Positions 41,363 to 51,039 of a DNA stretch of 64,000 nucleotides are shown in pieces. The translations under genes were made by a program, and so were the position numbers. This DNA is from an uncultured Pseudomonadales bacterium. GTDB lineage: Bacteria > Pseudomonadota > Gammaproteobacteria > Pseudomonadales > Cellvibrionaceae. The stretch covers positions 620,001-684,000 of the forward strand of contig CANLBN010000001.1 of the NCBI GenBank assembly GCA_947488935.1, written 5' to 3'. How positions within the stretch are numbered: position 1 is the stretch's first letter; every line of letters starts with the position of its first letter. Below the pieces are notes generated by a model, which worked only from the letters and a program-made list of their open reading frames with translations, ran no database searches and was not told the DNA's origin.

Positions 41363-42583
41363 CTAGTTAGTTTTTGTGAGATATGTTGCGACATAGTCAA
41401 TGATATCAGTGGCAACTTGCGATTTAGATCTCTCTGCCATCTCAGTAATAGCCTCTTTTGTGATAATAGTAACCGCGTTATTATCACTATTAAAGCCGAT
41501 ATCAGTTTTTGACACGTCATTTGCTATTACTAAGTCTAGTTGCTTTTTAGCTAATTTGCTTTTCGCATTCTCAATAAGGTTTTGAGTTTCTGCTGCGAAG
41601 CCAACAACTAGAGGTGAATTAGCTTGGCTGGCAATTGTTGCCACAATATCTGGGTTTTTCACCATTTCAAGCATCATCGTATCTTGATCATTTTTTTTGA
41701 TTTTCTGCTTGGCAATTTCGATGGGTCGATAATCAGCCACGGCCGCAGAGGCAATAAATATGTCGCAGGGAGACTGAGACTCATAAACCTGATTCATGCA
41801 GGCCTCTTGCATCTCCTCGGCAGAGACAACATTGATACATTTAACATGCTCTGGGCTTGCTAGTGCTGTCGGTCCGCTAATCAATATTGTGTGTGCACCA
41901 GCTTCTGCGGCTGCTTGTGCGAGTGCATAGCCCATTTTTCCTGAGCTATAGTTGCTAATATAGCGAACGGGGTCGATCGCCTCGCGAGTAGGCCCTGCCG
42001 TAATAACAACTCTTTTGCCTTCAAGAGCGCGTGTTTCAAAGCATTTGCACACCTCCTGTGCCAGCGCATCAGGTTCTGACATACGCCCAAAACCTATATC
42101 ACCACAAGCTTGCCCACCTTTATCGGGTCCAAACTGATGGATATTATGTTTTTGTAATGTGGCAAGGTTCTCCTGTGTCGAGCTGTTATGCCACATGGCT
42201 TGATTCATGGCCGGTGCGATGGCTAAGGGGCAACGTCTAGCGAGGCAAATAGTTGTCAAAATATCGTCTCCTGCCCCCTTTGCTAGCCGTGAGATAATAT
42301 CTGCGCTCGCCGGTGCAATGACGATAAGGTCTGCCCAGCGAGCGAGCTCTATATGGCCCATAGCCGCTTCTGCTTCGGTATTGAGTAAATCTGTTGATAC
42401 CGGTTTACCCGACAGTGCCTGCAAGGTTAAGGGGGTAATAAATTCTTGAGCAGCCTTGGTCATGGCAACTCTAACCTCGGCCCCTAAGTCTATTAAGCGT
42501 CGCACAAGCTCGGCGCTCTTATAGGCTGCAATACCTCCCGAAACACCTACTAAGATTCTTCTGTTTGTTAGCTTGCCGGTCAT
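41363..42583 (-). CDS. coaBC: Bifunctional phosphopantothenoylcysteine decarboxylase / phosphopantothenate-cysteine ligase
   Basis: About 406 residues. The N-terminal flavoprotein decarboxylase domain (RILVGVSGGIAAYKSAELVR, PAMNQAMW, and the Cys motif GGQACGDIGFGRM) and the C-terminal CTP-dependent ligase domain (VVITAGPTREAIDPVRYISNYSSGKMG) carry out two steps of coenzyme A synthesis. The frame opens at 42601, but the ATG at 42583 better fits family length; neither has a strong ribosome site. Divergent from radC, the normal gammaproteobacterial order. Confidence 0.96.
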   Translation of the reverse strand: MTGKLTNRRILVGVSGGIAAYKSAELVRRLIDLGAEVRVAMTKAAQEFITPLTLQALSGKPVSTDLLNTEAEAAMGHIELARWADLIVIAPASADIISRLAKGAGDDILTTICLARRCPLAIAPAMNQAMWHNSSTQENLATLQKHNIHQFGPDKGGQACGDIGFGRMSEPDALAQEVCKCFETRALEGKRVVITAGPTREAIDPVRYISNYSSGKMGYALAQAAAEAGAHTILISGPTALASPEHVKCINVVSAEEMQEACMNQVYESQSPCDIFIASAAVADYRPIEIAKQKIKKNDQDTMMLEMVKNPDIVATIASQANSPLVVGFAAETQNLIENAKSKLAKKQLDLVIANDVSKTDIGFNSDNNAVTIITKEAITEMAERSKSQVATDIIDYVATYLTKTN

Positions 42584-42728
42584 AATGCAAGGGCTACCCA
42601 TTTGATCTGACTATATTGAGGGAGTAAGATAGCATTTTTTATGGCATTTATAAAAAATAGTTATAAAAAACCATTAATTGTAATCATACGCTTAAGGAAT
42701 AAGCATAATTTAATAAAAGGAGTTATTT

Positions 42729-43403
42729 ATGGCGATTACAGATTGGCCTATCGCAGAGCGCCCGCGTGAAAAATTACTAAAGTCTGGGCCACATAGCCTT
42801 TCAGATGCAGAATTATTGGCAATTTTCCTACGCACGGGTTGTGTGGGTAAATCGGCTGTTGATCTTGCGCGCGATTTACTTAAGCAATTTGATGGGCTTA
42901 GGCCGCTACTGGAGGCAGATAAACCCACCTTTTGTCGTGCCCATGGCTTGGGTGATGCCAAGTATACCCAGCTACAAGCCGTGCTGGAGATGGCTCGTCG
43001 CCATTTGGCTCAGTCTTTAGGTAACAGAGAGCTATTTGCCAATGCCGTTGAGGTTAAGCAGTATCTGCTAGCAAAGCTAAGGCACTGTAAGCGTGAGGTT
43101 CTCAGTGTCTTATTTCTGGATAACCAGCATCGTCTCATTAAATATGAAGAGTTATTTCAAGGCACTATAAATACTGCTCATGTTTATCCACGTGAAATAA
43201 TTAAGGCCGTGTTAGAGCATAATGCTTCTGCCATCATCCTTGCCCATAATCACCCCTCTGGGGTTGCTAAGCCAAGTCGAGCAGATCGAGAGCTTACCCA
43301 TGATATTGCTAAGCTGTTAAAGGCTTTAGATGTGCGTGTGTTAGATCATATGGTTGTGGGTGACTTAGAAGTAAGTTCACTAGCAGAAATGGGCTGGATG
43401 TAA
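42729..43403 (+). CDS. radC: RadC family JAB/MPN-domain protein
   Basis: 224 residues. An N-terminal helix-hairpin-helix region precedes a JAMM metalloprotease-like domain with HNHPSG (about 172-177) and the downstream Asp, giving the metal-binding set. Despite its old name, a role in DNA repair is unproven. AGGAG lies before the ATG. Divergent from coaBC. Confidence 0.95.
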   Translation: MAITDWPIAERPREKLLKSGPHSLSDAELLAIFLRTGCVGKSAVDLARDLLKQFDGLRPLLEADKPTFCRAHGLGDAKYTQLQAVLEMARRHLAQSLGNRELFANAVEVKQYLLAKLRHCKREVLSVLFLDNQHRLIKYEELFQGTINTAHVYPREIIKAVLEHNASAIILAHNHPSGVAKPSRADRELTHDIAKLLKALDVRVLDHMVVGDLEVSSLAEMGWM

Positions 43404-43413
43404 TCAAAGTGAG

Positions 43414-43477
43414 TTAAGGAGCCTCAGACTTTTTTGAAGCTCCTTAAGCTTGTCGAAACTACTCTAGTAGTAGTTTC
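43414..43477. repeat. Two tandem hairpins downstream of radC
   Basis: TTAAGGAGC (43414-43422) pairs with GCTCCTTAA (43439-43447); GAAACTACT (43455-43463) pairs with AGTAGTTTC (43469-43477). Both stems are perfect 9-mers. They separate convergent radC and the next minus-strand gene. The intervening AAGCTTGTCGAAA resembles dispersed intergenic repeats seen elsewhere in the window. Confidence 0.55.
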
Positions 43478-43511
43478 TTGTATATGTGTGCCTGTACTTT
43501 TATGGCAAGGT

Positions 43512-43868
43512 TTAGCTCTCTAGTTTGGCAGGTTGTTGTAAGGCAGTAAATAGAACAACCATAGCGACACCTGCGCCCATTACCCAATAATATATTGCAG
43601 TAATGCCTTCAAAGCCGAAGATAAAGGGAGCGATGATAAAAAATACAGCGGCGGTAGAATCTAAAGCAATATGTAGCCCAAAGGGTATAGCTTTAGCGAT
43701 ACTGTAGGCGTAATCAGTCATTAGACTATACATAATTAAGCCAACACCTGCGATAACCGATAACCATAGAGCAAGTTGCTCTAAACCTAAGATAAATGGT
43801 GCAACAATAAGTGCTAATGCTGCCATATAATCAAGCATACCGTGTATAGTCGGAGTAATAAATTTCAT
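43512..43868 (-). CDS. Small membrane protein with duplicated two-helix unit (SPW-repeat-like)
   Basis: 118 residues with four hydrophobic segments. The first half (HGMLDYMAALALIVAPFILGLE, about residues 9-30) and second half (LHIALDSTAAVFFIIAPFIFGFE, about 65-87) are clearly duplicated, with conserved His, Leu-Asp and APFI(L/F)G. This resembles the SPW-repeat membrane family, but the Ser-Pro-Trp motif is not present. Function unknown. It is divergent from an AraC-type regulator about 125 bp away. Confidence 0.65.
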   Translation of the reverse strand: MKFITPTIHGMLDYMAALALIVAPFILGLEQLALWLSVIAGVGLIMYSLMTDYAYSIAKAIPFGLHIALDSTAAVFFIIAPFIFGFEGITAIYYWVMGAGVAMVVLFTALQQPAKLES

Positions 43869-43994
43869 AGTTGTAGCCTCTGTTTAGTTGTTAGTAAATG
43901 CAGAAGTTATACTAGCGGCGTGGGTAATATTAACCATGCTTGTTAATTCAGAATGTTTGCCCAATCGTCCAGAATCAATAATAAGGTGATAATA

Positions 43995-44942
43995 ATGGAT
44001 GTCTTAAGTGATGTGCTGAGTGCTCTGAAGCTGAAGGGTTGCTTATATTTTACGACGCGTTTTTACGGGCCATGGGGCATTCGTGTACCCAAATTAGGCA
44101 ATGTCGCACGATTTCACTTGGTGACCGATGGTAATTGCGCCGTTCGAATTGGCGAGTCGGAGACAGTCGTTAACTTGACTAAGGGTGACATCATTATCAT
44201 CCCCTATGGGAAAGCGCATATTTTATCCGATAAAGCGGATAGCCCATCTGCTGAGCTTGATGATGCTCTTGCTGTGAGTAAATTTACCGGTCAAGGGCTC
44301 TTTGAATATGGGTCTTCGGATAAAACGAGCGAAACAAAATTGATATGTGGTCATCTAGAGTTTGATGATGCTTTTTTGCATCCGTTAATCAAGCAGTTAC
44401 CCGACTGTATTGTTGTTAAAGCTAAGCAGCTAGAGGATATCGCTTGGCTTGGGCAGGCAATAGGCTCGCTGACACAAATGCAGATGAGTGCCCAAATGGG
44501 CAATAATGCTATTGTGCAAAAGCTATCGGAAATCCTTTTTATTCATGTTATTAAGGTATGGCAAGCGAGCTTAAAGACAGAAGAAAACTTTCTCTACGCG
44601 ATATCTGACTCCCATATTGGTAAAAGCTTGCAGAGTTTTCATGAAAATCCACAACAAAAATGGAGTCTTAATACGTTGTCTGTTGAGGCTGGTCTCTCAC
44701 GGACATTATTCGCAGAGCGGTTTCGTCTACTTGTTGGTATGCCACCTATGCAGTACATCAAGCAGTGGCGTGTACAGCAGGCTCAACTGTTGTTGCGTGA
44801 TAGTAGCAAATCGGTAGATCAAATCGCAGAAAGTGTTGGCTATGCATCAGTGACTGCTTTTACGCGTATCTTTAAAAAGTTAGTCGGTTTTGGTCCTGGT
44901 GCTTACCGTAAACAAGGCAATAACAAAACCGCCGATCACTAA
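43995..44942 (+). CDS. AraC family transcriptional regulator with cupin domain
   Basis: About 315 residues. The N-terminal half is an AraC-type cupin (FHLVTDGNCAVRIGES, LTKGDIIIIPYGKAHIL) that likely senses a small molecule. The C-terminal ~100 residues have two helix-turn-helix motifs (WSLNTLSVEAGLSRTLFAERFR and SVDQIAESVGYASVTAFTRIFKK, then FGPGAYR). The ATG at 43995 has AAGGTGA five bases upstream and is preferred to 43953. It may control the divergent membrane-protein gene; this is inference from adjacency. Confidence 0.88.
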   Translation: MDVLSDVLSALKLKGCLYFTTRFYGPWGIRVPKLGNVARFHLVTDGNCAVRIGESETVVNLTKGDIIIIPYGKAHILSDKADSPSAELDDALAVSKFTGQGLFEYGSSDKTSETKLICGHLEFDDAFLHPLIKQLPDCIVVKAKQLEDIAWLGQAIGSLTQMQMSAQMGNNAIVQKLSEILFIHVIKVWQASLKTEENFLYAISDSHIGKSLQSFHENPQQKWSLNTLSVEAGLSRTLFAERFRLLVGMPPMQYIKQWRVQQAQLLLRDSSKSVDQIAESVGYASVTAFTRIFKKLVGFGPGAYRKQGNNKTADH

Positions 44943-45261
44943 ATTTGTCAGTTAAATGCAGTGTCATAATATGGTTAGGATGGAGTCAATAAATAATGAG
45001 AAATAGCTCTGGTGTAGTGATGTAGGCTTTATCTTTAAGAAAATTGCCTTAAAACCACTTATTTATTGCTATTTACTATTTATTTTGGTATAAAACGCGG
45101 CTCTTTTTTGAGGTCTGTCCTGTGGCTATATTTTGTTGGCCGCTCTATGAGAATTAAAGGGTTGGGGCGGTCTTATTTTAAACCTTGCTTTTAATTAAGC
45201 TAACTGAATTCAAGCTGTTGTGGATTAAGCAATGGCATCGTAACGTATATAGAGGCAAGTT
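44943..45261 (+). other. Intergenic region upstream of rpmB
   Basis: About 320 bases after the AraC-type gene. Its recognisable content is the rpmB promoter near 45066-45094, a leader of about 160 bases and an AGAGGCAAG ribosome site. No ORF or small RNA was recognised. Confidence 0.4.
45066..45094 (+). promoter_or_regulatory. Sigma-70 promoter for rpmB-rpmG
   Basis: TTGCTA (45066-45071) and TATAAA (45089-45094) with an ideal 17-base spacer, upstream of the ribosomal protein pair. Confidence 0.6.
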
Positions 45262-45498
45262 ATGTCTAAAGTCTGTCAGGTTACCGGTAAACGCCCTGTA
45301 ACTGGAAATAATGTTTCTCATGCAAAAAATCACACAAAACGTCGTTTTTTGCCTAATCTACATAGCCATCGTTTCTGGGTCGAATCAGAAAAGCGCTTTG
45401 TTAAATTGCGTGTATCAACCAAAGGTATGCGTATCATTGACAAGCTTGGTATTGACAAAGTACTTGTTGATATTCGTGCTCGTGGTCAGAAAGTTTAA
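45262..45498 (+). CDS. rpmB: 50S ribosomal protein L28
   Basis: 78 residues. [21 protein letters not shown] and [15 protein letters not shown] are the standard L28 sequence. It is a basic protein of the large subunit near the tRNA exit site. GAGGCAAG precedes the ATG. It is followed by rpmG after 53 bases. Confidence 0.98.
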   Translation: MSKVCQVTGKRPVTGNNVSHAKNHTKRRFLPNLHSHRFWVESEKRFVKLRVSTKGMRIIDKLGIDKVLVDIRARGQKV

Positions 45499-45551
45499 GT
45501 CGCTGTAGCGATTTGTTTAAACACAATATTAAGAAATTTGAGGATAGTTAA

Positions 45552-45707
45552 ATGCGCGATAAAATTCGTCTTAATTCATCTGCAGGAACGGGCCATTTTT
45601 ATACAACCGATAAAAATAAGCGCACCATGCCTGAAAAGATGGAAATCAAAAAGTTTGACCCTGTTGTTCGTAAACACGTGATCTATAAAGAAGGCAAAAT
45701 TAAGTAA
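45552..45707 (+). CDS. rpmG: 50S ribosomal protein L33
   Basis: 51 residues: [20 protein letters not shown] at the start, [19 protein letters not shown] at the end. It is the zinc-independent type with no Cys pairs. TTGAGGATAG gives the ribosome site. It ends with a strong terminator. Confidence 0.97.
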   Translation: MRDKIRLNSSAGTGHFYTTDKNKRTMPEKMEIKKFDPVVRKHVIYKEGKIK

Positions 45708-45735
45708 ATCTATTTAATTGACCTTTATCTCTAAG

Positions 45736-45757
45736 CCCGACATCAGTCGGGTTTTTT
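45736..45757 (+). terminator. Rho-independent terminator after rpmBG
   Basis: CCCGAC-ATCA-GTCGGG followed by six Ts, 28 bases after the rpmG stop codon. Confidence 0.93.
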
Positions 45758-45824
45758 ATGCCGGTAATTTGTCCCATACTGCCCGTTAATCAATTTCCAC
45801 TTTTACTAGTATTTCTTTAATAAT

Positions 45825-46637
45825 ATGCCCGAATTACCAGAAGTTGAAACAACGCGTAGAGGCATAAGCCCTCATGTCAAAGGTAAGCGAGTATCTAGCG
45901 TGACTATAAGGCAGGCTTCCCTACGCTGGCCTATTCCAACAAACCTAGAGGCGACGTTACTACGCCACAAGCTTATAGATATTCATCGCCGCGGAAAGTA
46001 TTTATTATTTGAATTCACACATGGACATTTGCTTATCCATCTAGGTATGTCGGGCAGCTTGAGGATCGTCGGTGACAAAGAATTGCCCCAAAAGCACGAC
46101 CATTTTGATATTTGTTTCTCGGGTACCTGCTTGCGTTACCATGACCCAAGGCGTTTTGGCGCTATTTTGTGGACGAGTGATGCTATCGAATCTCACAGGT
46201 TATTGTCCCATCTCGGCCCTGAACCTCTCACAGATGAGTTTTCTAGTGAATATATATTTAAGCAAAGCCGCAAGCGCACAAAAGATATTAAATCTTTTAT
46301 TATGGATAGTCATATAGTTGTTGGGGTTGGCAATATTTATGCGAATGAAGCGCTATTTTCATCAGGAATAAGACCGACCAAAGCCGCAGGTAAAGTGACA
46401 GCTAAACAATATGCGCTGTTGGTAGATGAAATCAAAATAGTATTACAGCGATCAATTACGCAAGGGGGCACTACACTTAGGGATTTTGTGGGTGGTGATG
46501 GTAAGCCGGGGTATTTTGTACAACAGCTCAATGTGTATGGGCGTAAAGGGCAACCCTGTGTCATTTGTGCTAAACCTCTGAAAGAAATTCGTCAATCTCA
46601 GCGTTCTAGTGTGTACTGTACGGGCTGTCAAAAATAA
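45825..46637 (+). CDS. mutM: Formamidopyrimidine-DNA glycosylase (Fpg)
   Basis: 270 residues. It removes 8-oxoguanine and formamidopyrimidines and cleaves the abasic strand. Catalytic Pro2 and Glu3 are in MPELPEVETTRRG; the Lys in GRKGQPC precedes the C-terminal zinc finger (CVICAKPL...SSVYCTGC). VGNIYANEALF is the conserved helix-two-turn-helix. It lies after rpmG, a common arrangement; coaD, its usual partner, is instead at 61.6 kb. Confidence 0.97.
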   Translation: MPELPEVETTRRGISPHVKGKRVSSVTIRQASLRWPIPTNLEATLLRHKLIDIHRRGKYLLFEFTHGHLLIHLGMSGSLRIVGDKELPQKHDHFDICFSGTCLRYHDPRRFGAILWTSDAIESHRLLSHLGPEPLTDEFSSEYIFKQSRKRTKDIKSFIMDSHIVVGVGNIYANEALFSSGIRPTKAAGKVTAKQYALLVDEIKIVLQRSITQGGTTLRDFVGGDGKPGYFVQQLNVYGRKGQPCVICAKPLKEIRQSQRSSVYCTGCQK

Positions 46638-46842
46638 TCTTGCCTCTTATTCTTGGGAATCTTTCCAAAGCTACTAGCCTATATACTTAGATCGACTCCC
46701 CTCTAAATACGAATTTTTGTGTAACCATTACCCGTCATCTGGTTTTAGTTAATTTCCATGTGTTTTATTTATCCTATGCTAAGCTAAAAATATAAGGAAT
46801 TTTATTTCTTGTGTTAAGCAATTTTTAGATGTGAGGGGTGCA

Positions 46843-48852
46843 ATGAAGCTATTGGTAAATTTAACAGTGACGCAGCGTATAGGCGCAGGCTTTAGTTTAT
46901 TAGTCATATTAATGTCAATTATGAGCCTGTTCTCTTATAAAGGCTTGACCGAGTTAAATGACAGGATGGTCACTTCCAGTGAGCAAATTGTGCCCATGTT
47001 GGTAAATAGTGGCACAATGGGGGTGTCGTTATTATCGGTTAACCGCGCGGCTATGCAGTTTTTATTCGCAAAAAGTGACCCGCAGCTTGATGAATATGAA
47101 GCCTCCTTTGATCAAGAGTACCAGACATATTTATCGAGTCGTGACTCTTTGCTGGTACTTGCGCAATCGGGCTATCCTGAAGTGAGTAGTTTATTAGGCG
47201 AAACCTCTAATCTTGCGCAAAATTACCTCGATAATGCAAAAAAGGCATTACTAACGCACCGTGAATTTATTGCAGTCACACCCACGTATCAAAAGTCGCA
47301 GCAGGATTTACAAAAATCGATTCACTCTTTTCAGGCAGATCTAGACGATTTGGTTGCCTATGGCGATGGCCATAAAGAAATATCTGCCGCGACAACGTTG
47401 TCAGCACAACTTGCTATTGTTGTTGAAAACGTTGATAAATTACGCAGCACTAATAATATGGAGGAAATGAAAGCAGTGACGACGAAGTCACGAAGTATTT
47501 TTAACGCTATGCTTGCAAGGAATGCCAAATTAGCAACAAGTAATGCTGATACAGCGGGTGATATTAAAAAACAATTAGATAAAATCAATAGCTTACTGGA
47601 CGGTGAAGTGGGTGTATTGGTTTTAGCCGAGCAACAATTTGCACGCACAGATCAAATACAGAACTTACTCGTTGATCTAGCAGCACTCATCAATAGTGCC
47701 AGCCATAAGATTAATGACTTAATGGTGTTGGTCGAAAACAAAGAAAGCGAGGCTCAATTAAGCGCCGTTAAAATATCCAGTACTGCCCAAAAAAGTAATA
47801 TAGTGTTGAGTTTATTGTCAGTAATCATTGCGATTATTATTGGTGTGTCGGTTTGTCGTAGCATAAGAAAGCCACTCAAAGAAATGATGGCAATGTTACG
47901 GATAATGGCCGATGGTGATATGACCCAGCGCATAAAGGTCATTAGTAGAGATGAATTTGCAGATCTTTCTAACTGGGTTAATCAGTTGTCAGAAAAGTTA
48001 TTGAGCACGATTAAAGAAATTCATGAGGGCTGTAACCAAGTCACAAAAAGTACCAGTGATACGGCAAGGTTAAGTACCCAAACTAAGAGCCACATGTCAA
48101 AGCAGAGCCAACAGGCGGCTAATGTATCCAATTCAATGCAGGCTATGGTAAGTAGTGTTAAAGGCGTGGTTGAAAGTGCCTTGGAAGCTCAGCAGGCGAT
48201 TGCTGATATTGATAAAAGTGCCAATGAAAACCGTCGTGTCATGAATGATAATACGCGCATGATTCAGGAATTATCGAATAATATTGGCAATGCTACAGGT
48301 GTTGTTAACCGCCTTAATGACGATTCCGATGCAATTGGGCATATTCTGGATGTTATTCGTGGTATTGCTGAGCAGACAAATTTGTTGGCACTCAATGCGG
48401 CTATTGAAGCCGCTCGAGCAGGTGAGCAAGGTCGAGGCTTTGCTGTGGTTGCCGACGAGGTAAGGACGCTTGCAAGCCGTACACAGGAGTCCACAGAAGA
48501 GATTCAGACTATTATTCAAAAGCTACAGCAAGGTGCATCGGAGGCGGTGATGATCATGAAGGATAGCTCTGAGGATGTTCAGCAAAGTGTTATCGGTATC
48601 GATAAGTCCTTTACAGCGTTAAATGAAATGGTCGACAGCTTAGGTCAGATTCGCTCAATGAGTGAGGATATTGGCGATGCAGCTGAAGAGCAAAACACTA
48701 CCTGTAAGGAAGTGTCAGATAGCATACAAGTCATTGCCAAGATGTCAGAAGATTGCTCTGAGGATGCCTCTCAAATCGTTATCGATAGCGAAAAGATGGT
48801 AGAGCTTGCCAAGCACCAGCAAGCATTGGTGGAACAATTTAAATTGCACTAG
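46843..48852 (+). CDS. Methyl-accepting chemotaxis protein
   Basis: About 669 residues. Two membrane segments (about residues 12-30 and 309-331) bound a ~275-residue helical periplasmic sensor. A HAMP domain (about 330-385) leads to the signalling domain with the standard tip [20 protein letters not shown] and [15 protein letters not shown]. The C-terminus has no CheR-docking pentapeptide. GTG at 46831 is in frame, but the ATG at 46843, spaced from GAGGGG, is preferred. Its ligand is unknown. No flagellar chemotaxis genes are nearby, only the distant pil-chp set. Confidence 0.9.
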   Translation: MKLLVNLTVTQRIGAGFSLLVILMSIMSLFSYKGLTELNDRMVTSSEQIVPMLVNSGTMGVSLLSVNRAAMQFLFAKSDPQLDEYEASFDQEYQTYLSSRDSLLVLAQSGYPEVSSLLGETSNLAQNYLDNAKKALLTHREFIAVTPTYQKSQQDLQKSIHSFQADLDDLVAYGDGHKEISAATTLSAQLAIVVENVDKLRSTNNMEEMKAVTTKSRSIFNAMLARNAKLATSNADTAGDIKKQLDKINSLLDGEVGVLVLAEQQFARTDQIQNLLVDLAALINSASHKINDLMVLVENKESEAQLSAVKISSTAQKSNIVLSLLSVIIAIIIGVSVCRSIRKPLKEMMAMLRIMADGDMTQRIKVISRDEFADLSNWVNQLSEKLLSTIKEIHEGCNQVTKSTSDTARLSTQTKSHMSKQSQQAANVSNSMQAMVSSVKGVVESALEAQQAIADIDKSANENRRVMNDNTRMIQELSNNIGNATGVVNRLNDDSDAIGHILDVIRGIAEQTNLLALNAAIEAARAGEQGRGFAVVADEVRTLASRTQESTEEIQTIIQKLQQGASEAVMIMKDSSEDVQQSVIGIDKSFTALNEMVDSLGQIRSMSEDIGDAAEEQNTTCKEVSDSIQVIAKMSEDCSEDASQIVIDSEKMVELAKHQQALVEQFKLH

Positions 48853-48895
48853 TTATTGTTCAGCGTTGCGAAGCATAGGATACAATCTTTAAGAG

Positions 48896-48921
48896 AAAGC
48901 CTTTATCGTAAGGCTTTTTTT
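48896..48921 (+). terminator. Rho-independent terminator after chemoreceptor gene
   Basis: AAAGCCTT and AAGGCTTT form an 8-bp stem with a 6-base loop, followed by Ts, about 45 bases after the stop. Confidence 0.88.
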
Positions 48922-48986
48922 GTGGCTGGCTTTTGTTGACTACATAGGCATAGGCCTACTATTGAAGAGTGCGCCAGTAGCTACTA

Positions 48987-49070
48987 ATTAACTTCTACCT
49001 TTATCTCAAACTTGGCCATTCTTTCTCATCGAAAATTCCGCTCAAGCTTGTTCAGGGGCTCTTTAAATCT
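48987..49070 (+). repeat. Diverged ~84-bp repeat, copy A (upstream of purC)
   Basis: It aligns in the same orientation with 50448-50531 downstream of purC. The best-conserved core is TCTCATC followed by AATTCC, then AAGCTTGTTCAG and GTAAAT/TTAAAT. No ORF runs through it. The rest of the 374-base gap (48853-49226) holds the terminator and presumably the purC promoter. Confidence 0.6.
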
Positions 49071-49226
49071 AGCCTTTTTATCATTTATATTTTTTAAGGC
49101 CCATCGAATGGGTGTTAGATCGTCATAAATATTGTTAATATTCGCGCTGCCCTTGAGTTGTAAATCAGCGGCACACTCCTTGTTTTTGTTCTTTTACTAA
49201 GTGTTAGTTTTAATGAGTGTATTAAT

Positions 49227-50330
49227 ATGAGTCTTGCCAAAAGTGTTCTGGCTACAAATAATGATCTCCCGATTCGCACACATGAGCCAGTGCACAGTGG
49301 AAAAGTAAGATCGGTTTATTGGCTAACACCAGAAGATAGTAAGCGATTAATTGAGCAAAAAGGCTACGATGTTGCACCTGATGCACTACTCGCAGTTATG
49401 ATCATCAGTGATCGTATCTCCGCCTTCGATTGTATATGGCATGGCGAGGGAGGATTACGAGGTGTGCCTGGTAAAGGGGCTGCTCTCAATACGATTTCTA
49501 ACCATTGGTTTTCTCTGTTCAAAGAAAATGGGCTTGCCGATAGCCATATCCTTGATATTCCCCACCCCTTTGTCTGGATTGTACAAAAAGCTAAACCAGT
49601 AAAAATAGAGGCTATTTGTCGTCAGTATATTACAGGTTCGATGTGGCGTGCTTACGCCAAAGGTGAGCGTGAGTTTTGTGGGATAAGATTAGAAGAAAAC
49701 CTACATAAAGATCAGCGTCTTAATCAGTTACTAATGACGCCGTCGACCAAGGGTATCTTAAAAGGTATTCCGGGTGTTCCCGAGGCCGATGATGTCAATA
49801 TTACGCGGGAGAATATCGAGTCAAATTTTTCGGCCTTTAATTTTTCGAGCGTAGGTGATATTGATAAATATGAGCAACTGCTTAAGCAAGGTTTTGATGT
49901 TATTAGCAAGGCGCTTGCGAAAGTTGATCAGGTTTTTGTTGACACTAAATTTGAGTTTGGCTATGTAGTTGATGGCGCAGGCCAAGAAAAATTAATTTAT
50001 ATGGATGAGGTTGGTACGCCTGATTCATCACGCATTTGGGATGGGCCATCATTTAGAGATGGCAAAATAATCGAGCAATCTAAAGAAGCTTTTCGTCAGC
50101 AACTACTGGGTTACTTTTCGGACCCAGATATCTTATTAAATAAAGAGCGAATGGATGAACGCGAGGCCTTGGCGCGAGACAATGCCTTGCCTGCTGATAT
50201 TTTAATGGAGGTATCTGATACCTACGTATCGATCGCAGAAAAGATAACGGGTAAAAAATTACGCCTCCCCGAAAACCCAAGGGAAGAAATCATCGATGCA
50301 CTTAGCTCGACCTATAATTTAATTGTGTAA
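49227..50330 (+). CDS. purC: Phosphoribosylaminoimidazole-succinocarboxamide synthase (long form)
   Basis: 367 residues, the SAICAR synthetase of purine synthesis. [25 protein letters not shown], the AICAR/CAIR-binding [17 protein letters not shown] and [13 protein letters not shown] are diagnostic. The length fits the longer gammaproteobacterial version (about 367 residues) rather than the ~237-residue E. coli form. No strong ribosome site: GTGTATTAATATG. The gene lies between two diverged repeat copies. Confidence 0.95.
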   Translation: MSLAKSVLATNNDLPIRTHEPVHSGKVRSVYWLTPEDSKRLIEQKGYDVAPDALLAVMIISDRISAFDCIWHGEGGLRGVPGKGAALNTISNHWFSLFKENGLADSHILDIPHPFVWIVQKAKPVKIEAICRQYITGSMWRAYAKGEREFCGIRLEENLHKDQRLNQLLMTPSTKGILKGIPGVPEADDVNITRENIESNFSAFNFSSVGDIDKYEQLLKQGFDVISKALAKVDQVFVDTKFEFGYVVDGAGQEKLIYMDEVGTPDSSRIWDGPSFRDGKIIEQSKEAFRQQLLGYFSDPDILLNKERMDEREALARDNALPADILMEVSDTYVSIAEKITGKKLRLPENPREEIIDALSSTYNLIV

Positions 50331-50344
50331 GGAATCTTCGAATA

Positions 50345-50450
50345 AATCGTGAATGATTTTTGTGGCCTACAGCCCAATTCTTTATTGTCTGCACGGGCTT
50401 AGGTAATTGGGCTGAGCAGGGGAGCTGAAGCCATCGAATACTTCACGATT
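50345..50450. repeat. Nested inverted-repeat element downstream of purC
   Basis: Outer stem AATCGTGAA (50345-50353) with TTCACGATT (50442-50450); inner stem CAGCCCAATT (50370-50379) with AATTGGGCTG (50405-50414); TGGC/GCCA can pair between them. Such a long nested hairpin could be a terminator-like mRNA end, a structured RNA, or a degenerate palindromic mobile repeat. Confidence 0.5.
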
Positions 50451-50531
50451 AACTCCAATCCTTGTCCCAGGTCAAGCGGTTTTCTCTCATCAGTAATTCC
50501 CCTAAGCTTGTTCAGAGTCTCCGTAAATTTT
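50448..50531 (+). repeat. Diverged ~84-bp repeat, copy B (downstream of purC)
   Basis: Same orientation as copy A at 48987-49070, with AAGCTTGTTCAG and flanking TCTCATC and GTAAAT conserved. It begins inside the right arm of the nested inverted repeat. The remainder of the 547-base gap to 50878 is AT-rich leader with a TTGTTATA/TATAACAA stem (50603-50635). Confidence 0.55.
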
Positions 50532-50785
50532 ATTGCTTTGGCGTACCTTCCTTTTCTCTAAATAAGTGTTTGTCCATGTTTTATGCCTATTTTAAGGCGT
50601 AGTTGTTATATTTTATATCAATAAGTATATAACAATAGGTAATATGGTTGATTGCCACCTGTCATCGAGTCCCAGCTTTACTAGCCCTCTGAGCCTCTTA
50701 GTCTCATTTACTTTAAAAATATTATCCCTTTATGAATGACCAAAATTAAATAGCTTTTGGGTATAAGGTTAGTCATTTTGGTTCG

Positions 50786-50813
50786 TTGGATAATGATTTT
50801 TGGTGCGTATACT
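50786..50813 (+). promoter_or_regulatory. Probable promoter of the small ORF pair
   Basis: TTGGAT (50786-50791) and TATACT (50808-50813) with a 16-base spacer. An ACCAAAAT/ATTTTGGT inverted repeat (50739-50746 and 50775-50782) sits directly upstream and could be an operator. Confidence 0.5.
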
Positions 50814-50877
50814 GTTTACAAGGCTTAGGAATATATAGGCCTTAAGACTTATTAACTAATGTAAAGAGGATAACATC

Positions 50878-51033
50878 ATGAGTGCAGCTGCATCACGTCA
50901 AACTACAGAAAAAACCGCGAGCTATTCAGCGAGCAATATTAAAAAGCCTGTTCTTGTTAAGAGCGAAAGCGTTTCAACACCGAAAGAAAAAACCGATACT
51001 AATACCTATACATTTGTTGGTATAGCAGGGTAA
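50878..51033 (+). CDS. Small ORF of 51 codons, unknown
   Basis: ATG preceded by a strong AAAGAGGA ribosome site, 51 codons, stop TAA. The peptide is Ser/Thr/Lys-rich, starts MSAAASRQTTEKTASYSAS and ends TYTFVGIAG. No signal peptide, membrane segment or Cys. A good promoter lies about 65 bases upstream. I do not recognise a family. A 30-codon ORF follows six bases later. Real translation is plausible on the ribosome site and promoter but unproven. Confidence 0.55.
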   Translation: MSAAASRQTTEKTASYSASNIKKPVLVKSESVSTPKEKTDTNTYTFVGIAG

Positions 51034-51039
51034 TTTACA

